From contig CAISOQ010000362.1 of the NCBI GenBank assembly GCA_903887095.1, forward strand, positions 1 through 10,265: a DNA stretch of 10,265 nucleotides, given 5' to 3'. The stretch's first letter is position 1, and every line of letters starts with the position of its first letter. Below the pieces are notes generated by a model. The model searched no databases, was not told the origin of the DNA, and worked only from the letters and a program-made list of their open reading frames with translations. Positions 5,741-10,265 of this stretch are shown in pieces. The stretch is from an uncultured Flavobacteriia bacterium (lineage in GTDB: Bacteria; Bacteroidota; Bacteroidia; Flavobacteriales_D; Crocinitomicaceae). A program made the position numbers and the translations under genes.

Positions 5741-7999
5741 CTATCGGATTAAAGTTACATTGCCACTCTTTGTTCCACTTGTTCCATCAAGAAGTGTGTA
5801 TTCAAGTGTGTAAAGAAAGGTTCCACTTTTTTCTTCTTTTCCATTCACGGTGCCATCCCAGCCTGGATCATCTATTTCTGTGGATTCGTAGATTAATTGA
5901 CCATATCGGTTATAAATTCTAAAAATCATTTCTGAGATTCCTGACCCTCTTACGCGCAAGCGATCGTTAAACCCATTATCATTTGGAGAGAAACTGTTGG
6001 GTACTCCTATAACAGTCTCGAAATCAACTAAAACTTTCACTATTGATAATGCAACACATCCATTTTCTGTGGTCGTGGTGGCTATGAAATCAGTAGTAAT
6101 TAATGGTGTGACATTTACAGAGTCGCAATTTGCGGTAACACATTCAACAATATTACCTTGGTTATCTGGGTACCATGTCCATGAAACAGTTCCCTCAGAC
6201 TCATTTGCACTTAAACCAACAGGTGATCCCATTTCCACAATTGCTCCGCAACAAGTTGTAATTGTTGGGGGCGGCATAATGGTGATGTATTGCGTAAAGT
6301 TACTGGTACCAAAGGAATTTGTTACTGTCAATTCTATGGGCAGTGTAATTGGACTCGTGATAAGTGTGTCATAGCAGATTTCCCCGGGGTTTGAAAGGTT
6401 TGAAGTTTCAGGTGTTGCACCTGGAAATGACCATGCATAATTAGTTGTACCTGAAGTTGTGGTGTTGTTATCAAACGTTAAACAATCTTGATTGCAGATG
6501 GTATCAGTTGCTGGGTTAAATGCTGCGACGGGGGCACCACATCCACTGATGGTCACTTGAATCGTTTGGCTATCCGTACCGTTATCATCAGTAATTTGCA
6601 AAAAGATATTGTATACACCAGGGTTGTTGAATAAAATTGAATGAGGTCCTTGCGTATTCGCTGTACCTGGTGTTCCGCCTCCAAAACTCCAAAGCCAAGA
6701 ATTTACATTCGATCCACAACTGTTATCTGCGAAAATTATCGATTGACCAATACAACCAGTGAGTGATGAAGCGATGATACCTGCGCTCGGTCCGCCGCAT
6801 GCAGCAACGGTTACTGTAAAAGAAGCTGTATCGGTGCATGTTCCAGAACTTAAAACATAAATAAACGTGTAGTTACCTGGTGAAAGACAATTTGCATCAA
6901 AAACAGCTGTTGTAGCATTAAAATTTCCACTCGGACTAGCCGTTGTTTCAGACCAAGTTCCACCCGGATTAGCGCCAACAAGTAAAGCATTTAAATTAAT
7001 TGTCGTATTGTTACATAGAGTAGTACTATTATTAGTACCTGCATTCGGTCCGGCATTGACCGTTATGTAGTTTGTTGAAGTTTGAGTGTCCGTGCCATTT
7101 GCATCTGTAACAGTTAAACTTACTGTGTAGGTTCCCGCTGTTGGGTAACAAATACTTCCAGGATCTTGACTGGTTGAATTTTGTCCATTTCCAAAGCTCC
7201 AGGCAAAAGTTGCACCTGGTTGGAAGGTACTTGAATTATTGAATGTAACGCAATTGTTTTGACAAATGGTTGTAGATGAAGCAGTGAAACTTGCAGTTGG
7301 AGGGATTAAGCTTAAAGAAAGGTCGTCCACTGCAAACGAAACTGGGGCAGCAACACCATCAGAATTATTTTTCCAGCGAAATCCAATCTTAACATTTGGA
7401 TTGTTATTGGCTGATGAAGGTAGACCAATGGAGTATGCTGTCCATTGACCATCTCCTGGGCTACATGAACCATTGTTGGTTGAGGCAGGATCTGCCAATT
7501 CCATCCACGTAGTGCCGTCGTAATACCACAAAGTAGCATTGTCGTTTAAACCATCACCTCCCTCGATATAGGTAAAATTCAATGTTATACCATTATTTCC
7601 TGTTAGATTGATTGTGGGTGACTCTATGCGCATGTCGGTTGCAGAACACAGTGGGGGACAAACACCTCCTTCAAAGCTGGCACCGCAATCACCTGTCGTG
7701 CAAGATGGATTGCCATTCATAATCCCTATGTGCAAGGTCTCATTTTGTGTAGTGCCGCAATTACCACTGCAATTATTAACACCAGTATTGTTCTCTGCAC
7801 AGGAAATATACCATAGATTCGCCGTCGATCCTTGCGTCCCAGTAGAAGTTTCTGTCCAAAAACCATTCACACCGTTGTAAGTGTTTCCCAAGCAGCCAAC
7901 TGAGCAGCCATTGGAAAAATCCTCTTGCCAAACAACAGTTTGAGCAAATAGAAAACTTGGAAATAACAGAAGTATAACCAGAATGCGGAATAGAGCCAT
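5741..7999 (-). CDS. Secreted multi-PKD protein with T9SS type B (gliding-motility-type) C-terminal sorting domain
   Basis: This 752-residue surface or secreted protein has these parts in order: a signal peptide (1-19, cleavage before Gln20); a Cys-rich beta-sandwich, lectin/MAM-like N-terminal domain (about 24-231, WQEDFSNG to FAVDDLSL, ten cysteines); a PKD domain (235-316, with FAWSFGNG and TYTVSLTVTDANG); an Ig-like unit (317-400); a second PKD (403-487, WLWSFGGG); a third PKD (489-576, YAWSFPGATPE); a further beta unit (577-661); and a type B T9SS sorting domain (663-752) with VPNSFSPNDNGFND, FRIYNRYGQLIYES and GWDGTVNGK. No protease or glycosidase motif was recognised; an adhesive or ligand-binding role is inferred. 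The protein crosses the inner membrane by Sec and the outer membrane by the T9SS. The PorP/SprF-like gene 3 bases downstream is its likely partner. It has 28 cysteines, many for a Bacteroidota surface protein. Confidence 0.92.
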   Translation of the reverse strand: MALFRILVILLLFPSFLFAQTVVWQEDFSNGCSVGCLGNTYNGVNGFWTETSTGTQGSTANLWYISCAENNTGVNNCSGNCGTTQNETLHIGIMNGNPSCTTGDCGASFEGGVCPPLCSATDMRIESPTINLTGNNGITLNFTYIEGGDGLNDNATLWYYDGTTWMELADPASTNNGSCSPGDGQWTAYSIGLPSSANNNPNVKIGFRWKNNSDGVAAPVSFAVDDLSLSLIPPTASFTASSTTICQNNCVTFNNSSTFQPGATFAWSFGNGQNSTSQDPGSICYPTAGTYTVSLTVTDANGTDTQTSTNYITVNAGPNAGTNNSTTLCNNTTINLNALLVGANPGGTWSETTASPSGNFNATTAVFDANCLSPGNYTFIYVLSSGTCTDTASFTVTVAACGGPSAGIIASSLTGCIGQSIIFADNSCGSNVNSWLWSFGGGTPGTANTQGPHSILFNNPGVYNIFLQITDDNGTDSQTIQVTISGCGAPVAAFNPATDTICNQDCLTFDNNTTTSGTTNYAWSFPGATPETSNLSNPGEICYDTLITSPITLPIELTVTNSFGTSNFTQYITIMPPPTITTCCGAIVEMGSPVGLSANESEGTVSWTWYPDNQGNIVECVTANCDSVNVTPLITTDFIATTTTENGCVALSIVKVLVDFETVIGVPNSFSPNDNGFNDRLRVRGSGISEMIFRIYNRYGQLIYESTEIDDPGWDGTVNGKEEKSGTFLYTLEYTLLDGTSGTKSGNVTLIR

Positions 8000-8026
8000 T
8001 TTGAATTTAGTTAGTTTTCTTTACTC

Positions 8027-8034
8027 CAATAATA
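8027..8034 (-). promoter_or_regulatory. Possible -7 promoter element for the T9SS cargo-PorP unit
   Basis: In the 78-base gap upstream of the cargo gene (8000-8077) the minus strand reads TATTATTG, one mismatch from TAnnTTTG, ending 27 bases before the ATG at 7999. No clear -33 TTG is present at the usual distance. This gap is the only non-coding space available for a promoter of the two-gene unit. An A-rich stretch precedes the ATG. No hairpin or terminator for folP was seen in the gap. Confidence 0.28.
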
Positions 8035-8077
8035 AGAAATTAAGATGTAACTATTGCTATATCTTTTTACAATTTCT

Positions 8078-8932
8078 TTAAGAAAGTAGATCAATAATTT
8101 GTTTTGCCTCTTTCACATCATGAACGCGCAAGATGGAAGCACCTCTCAGAATGGCGAGCGTATTTAGAACGGTTGTGCCATTTAGGGATTCATCTGAATT
8201 GATTCCTAGTTTTTTGTAAATCATTGATTTTCTGGAGATTCCTGCTAAAATTGGAAGGTTTAAAATCTCTAGCATTTCTAATTGATTGATTAATTGGTGG
8301 TTTTGCTCAATTGATTTTCCAAATCCAAATCCAGGATCAATAATTATTTCAGTAATTCCTTTTTCTTTCAGAATGTTGATTTTGTTCGAGAAAAAATAGC
8401 AGATATCTCTGAATATATCTTCGTTAACAGTTGCATTATGCATCTTTTTCACGTTGCTCGCACCATGCATTAATATGTATGCAATTCCTGTTTCGGCAAT
8501 AACATCGATCATTTTTTTGTCCAAATCGAAGGCGCCAATGTCGTTTATAATGTCGACACCTAGTTGTATACCTTGTTTGGCAACTTTAGAACGAAATGTA
8601 TCCAAAGAAATGAGTGTGTGAGGAAATTCTTTTCTAAGTTCTTTTAGCGGTTCGACTAAGCGTTCCAATTCCGTTTTCTCATCAACAAATTCAGCACCAG
8701 GTCTGCTGGAATAAGCTCCTAAATCAATAATGTCAGCTCCTTCGAGAATCATTTTTTCTGCACTTTTCAAAACATCTTTGACAGTTGTTTTTCTGCTACC
8801 TGCAAAAAAGGAATCAGGAGTGGCATTTATAATCCCCATAACCTTGGGGGATCCCAAGTCGATCAATTTATCCTTTATTCTCAAGGAACTCTTTTTAGGA
8901 AAATGTGTAATTTCAGCCCTTGAAATGCTCAT
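8078..8932 (-). CDS. folP: Dihydropteroate synthase
   Basis: FolP joins 6-hydroxymethyl-dihydropterin pyrophosphate to p-aminobenzoate, giving dihydropteroate in cytosolic folate synthesis; it is the sulfonamide target. From the start at 8932 the protein has 284 residues with the TIM-barrel motifs in order: VMGIINATPDSF (31-42; pterin and pyrophosphate site), GADIIDLGAYSSRPGAE (65-81), SLDTF (109-113), INDIGAFD (129-136), YILMHG (152-157, replacing the commoner MHMQG), IIDPGFGFGKS (197-207; pterin-binding Asp199 and Lys206), GISRKS (231-236) and RVHDV (269-273). No key residue appears missing. The frame can be extended to 8980, but that codon is TTG, the extra 16 residues match nothing, and they would overlap a promoter-like octamer and the divergent gene, so the ATG at 8932 is preferred. 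It is divergent from the DUF1599 gene by 10 bases. Confidence 0.95.
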   Translation of the reverse strand: MSISRAEITHFPKKSSLRIKDKLIDLGSPKVMGIINATPDSFFAGSRKTTVKDVLKSAEKMILEGADIIDLGAYSSRPGAEFVDEKTELERLVEPLKELRKEFPHTLISLDTFRSKVAKQGIQLGVDIINDIGAFDLDKKMIDVIAETGIAYILMHGASNVKKMHNATVNEDIFRDICYFFSNKINILKEKGITEIIIDPGFGFGKSIEQNHQLINQLEMLEILNLPILAGISRKSMIYKKLGINSDESLNGTTVLNTLAILRGASILRVHDVKEAKQIIDLLS

Positions 8933-8942
8933 GTCAATAGAA

Positions 8943-9479
8943 ATGGATCGAACAGCGTCGGAATATACAAATGTAATCAATGTTTGCAGAGATATATTTT
9001 TGAAGAAAACAAAAGATTATGGAACTGCTTGGCGGATTCTCAGACCAAGTTCTTTAACCGATCAGATTTTTATAAAAGCGCAACGAATTCGGACGATTCA
9101 GGAGACAGGTGAAAACAAGGTTGGTGAAGATGTAGAAGGTGAATTTATAGCCATTGTAAATTATTGCATTATGGCAATTATTCAACTATGTGAAACGCAG
9201 TTAAACGAGATGGAATTGGATGAGGTGACTGCAACTGCACTTTACGATAAATACAAAGACGAGGCATTTGACCTGATGCAAAAGAAAAACCATGATTATG
9301 GTGAAGCATGGAGAGACATGCGTGTTAGTTCCTTGACTGATTTGATTTTAATGAAGATTTTAAGGGTTAAACAAATTGAAGACAATGCTGGTCGAACATT
9401 GATAAGTGAAGGTATTGATGCGAATTATTTTGATATGTTGAATTACGCTGTCTTTTCATTGATTCATCTCTCCAAGTAA
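8943..9479 (+). CDS. DUF1599 (nucleotide modification associated domain 1) protein, tandemly duplicated
   Basis: This 178-residue protein consists of two copies of one helical unit. Copy 1 (about 7-82) has DYGTAW (25-30), SSLTD (36-40) and an NY pair at 73-74. Copy 2 (about 101-175) has DYGEAW (118-123), SSLTD (129-133) and NY at 167-168. Basic helices IKAQRIRTIQE and MKILRVKQIED follow SSLTD in each. The family (DUF1599, renamed nucleotide modification associated domain 1) is common in Bacteroidota beside folP and the BT_3928-type DoxX gene; its biochemical function is not established to my knowledge. The all-helical form with acidic and DYG motifs recalls nucleotide-handling MazG-like folds, but that is speculation. 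The frame stays open upstream to 8730, but the extra residues are antisense to folP. Met codons at 8925, 8931 and 8943 are possible; 8943 (MDRTASEY) best fits family N-termini. The DoxX gene follows after 18 bases. Confidence 0.88.
   Translation: MDRTASEYTNVINVCRDIFLKKTKDYGTAWRILRPSSLTDQIFIKAQRIRTIQETGENKVGEDVEGEFIAIVNYCIMAIIQLCETQLNEMELDEVTATALYDKYKDEAFDLMQKKNHDYGEAWRDMRVSSLTDLILMKILRVKQIEDNAGRTLISEGIDANYFDMLNYAVFSLIHLSK
8968..8975 (-). promoter_or_regulatory. Candidate -7 promoter element (TACATTTG) for folP
   Basis: On the minus strand TACATTTG fits TAnnTTTG exactly and ends 35 bases before the folP ATG at 8932, implying a leader of roughly 25-30 bases. It lies inside the 5' coding part of the divergent DUF1599 gene, since the 10-base gap between the two starts cannot hold a promoter. 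No clear -33 TTG was found at the usual spacing. Confidence 0.35.
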
Positions 9480-9497
9480 TAGTTTGAAGCCATCCGC

Positions 9498-10265
9498 ATG
9501 AAAGAATTAAAAACAGTAAAAGGGCGTTCTTTTTTATTCAACACACTTTTTGTTGGATCTAATATAGCAGGCGTTTTATTAATTATATTAGGTAATCTCG
9601 AATTATTTGCAAGCAGTCAACTTTCGTTTAATCTTTTAGGTGGATTATTCTTTTTGGTAGGAGTAGTTGGTATCATTATTTTCAAGGGAAGAATGATGAT
9701 GGCGAATGTTTCGCGCGCATTGGTCGGCAGTATCTTTATCGTTTCCGGGTTGATCAAAGCAAATGACCCTGTTGGTTTTGCATACAAATTAGAAGAATAT
9801 TTCGAGGATGGTGCTTTGGCTTACAGGTTAAAAGAAATAATGGGCGCGCCTGATTTTTCATTTGAAAATTTGATTGGTTCTGCACTGGGAATTGGCATCG
9901 TCATCTGTGTTTTAGAGATTATCATTGGTGTTTTACTTTTAATTGGTGGAAAAATTAAATTGACGGCGTGGTCAGCAATGATCATGATGCTTTTTTTTAC
10001 ATTTCTTACCTGGCATACAGCAACGTGCGATCCAACAGAATCATTCACTGATAGAAATGTATATGATGTTAACAGTGACACCGCCAAGGAGTTACTAAAA
10101 ACCGCTAAGAAGAACAAAGAGATTGTAATAGTTGAGAAAAATGCAACTTCAATTGTGGTTGACGAGCAGGCCCATCCACAATGTGTCAGTGATTGCGGGT
10201 GTTTTGGAGATGCTTTCAAAGGTTCTGCCGGAAGATCGTTAACTCCTTCTGAATCGCTTGCTAAA
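9498..10265 (+). CDS. DoxX-like membrane protein, BT_3928 family (3' end missing)
   Basis: From the ATG at 9498 the frame stays open to the window edge, with 256 residues visible and no stop. Predicted membrane helices lie at about 12-32, 44-62, 71-87, 126-150 and 156-172. The BT_3928 family core begins near SRALVGSIFIVSGLIKANDP (72-91) and includes CVSDCGCFGD (229-238) followed by RSLTPSES (246-253), both strong family hallmarks. DoxX-type proteins are small inner-membrane proteins loosely linked to thiol/quinone redox chemistry; the CxxxCxC cluster may be redox-active or metal-binding, which is inference. Two oddities stand out: about 70 residues with two extra membrane segments precede the usual core, and about 55 polar residues (173-228) sit before the Cys motif. 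It follows the DUF1599 gene by 18 bases, an arrangement repeated in many Bacteroidota, often with tpiA downstream. Confidence 0.88.
   Translation, partial: MKELKTVKGRSFLFNTLFVGSNIAGVLLIILGNLELFASSQLSFNLLGGLFFLVGVVGIIIFKGRMMMANVSRALVGSIFIVSGLIKANDPVGFAYKLEEYFEDGALAYRLKEIMGAPDFSFENLIGSALGIGIVICVLEIIIGVLLLIGGKIKLTAWSAMIMMLFFTFLTWHTATCDPTESFTDRNVYDVNSDTAKELLKTAKKNKEIVIVEKNATSIVVDEQAHPQCVSDCGCFGDAFKGSAGRSLTPSESLAK

Noticed and set aside
5997..6374. 125-codon plus-strand frame opposite the T9SS cargo gene
   Set aside because: It is antisense to the PKD3 and following beta units; Thr/Asn-rich coding commonly leaves long antisense open frames, and no start context or domain supports it.
8000..8077. 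Possible small RNA, riboswitch or folP terminator in the longest intergenic gap
   Set aside because: The gap is AT-rich with no convincing stem-loop, T-run or known aptamer-like pattern; only a weak promoter-like octamer was found.
8730..8942. Upstream extension of the DUF1599 frame
   Set aside because: The extra 71 residues are the antisense of the conserved folP N-terminal region and match no DUF1599 N-terminus; the ATG at 8943 fits better.
8933..8980. 16-residue upstream extension of folP
   Set aside because: Its first codon is TTG, the added residues are not family-like, and it would overlap the divergent DUF1599 coding region and a promoter-like octamer.
9821..10219. 132-codon open frame on the minus strand opposite the DoxX-like gene
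   Set aside because: It lies wholly antisense to a well-supported membrane protein with the CGCFGD family motif; its translation shows no recognisable domain and reflects the complement of hydrophobic codons.

Overview
The window comes from an AT-rich genome of the phylum Bacteroidota, most likely a member of the Flavobacteriia. The evidence is a type IX secretion (T9SS) cargo protein with a gliding-motility-type C-terminal sorting domain, a PorP/SprF-family outer-membrane partner, a DUF1599 gene next to a BT_3928-type DoxX gene beside folP, and promoter-like TAnnTTTG elements typical of this phylum. Finer taxonomy cannot be read from the sequence. The window is almost entirely coding. It has ten genes, two of them cut by the window edges. 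The longest gap is 78 bases (8000-8077), so there is no gene-free stretch over 300 bases. I saw no tRNA, rRNA, CRISPR array, insertion sequence, convincing terminator hairpin or riboswitch.

Layout. Positions 1-1600 (+) hold the 3' part of a cystathionine beta-synthase-type PLP enzyme with a C-terminal CBS-domain pair. Seven bases later comes a BtuF-like metal/cobalamin receptor fold protein that lacks an export signal. Positions 1562-2926 (-) encode an unrecognised membrane-anchored protein whose 3' end overlaps that gene tail to tail. A 43-base divergent region with mirrored promoter-like elements separates it from a small PlsC-type acyltransferase (2970-3512, +). That gene shares its stop region with a convergent small Cys-rich DUF5522 gene (3509-3697, -). 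Next is a D-cysteine desulfhydrase/ACC deaminase-family enzyme (3730-4659, +).

Positions 7999 down to 4691 (-) form a two-gene unit. The first gene encodes a 752-residue secreted, multi-PKD, Cys-rich protein with a type B T9SS sorting domain. The second, three bases downstream, encodes its probable PorP/SprF-family partner.

Positions 8078-8932 (-) are folP (dihydropteroate synthase). Diverging from it by only 10 bases is a DUF1599 protein built of two tandem copies (8943-9479, +), followed 18 bases later by a DoxX-like BT_3928-family membrane protein that runs off the end.

Most of this is chromosomal housekeeping and cell-surface content, and I do not see a clear new defence or mobile system. 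The points most worth a second look are the mirrored divergent promoter at 2927-2969, the signal-less periplasmic-binding-protein fold, the Cys-patterned PKD repeats of the T9SS cargo, the internally duplicated DUF1599 protein packed against folP, and the unassigned 454-residue membrane-anchored protein.
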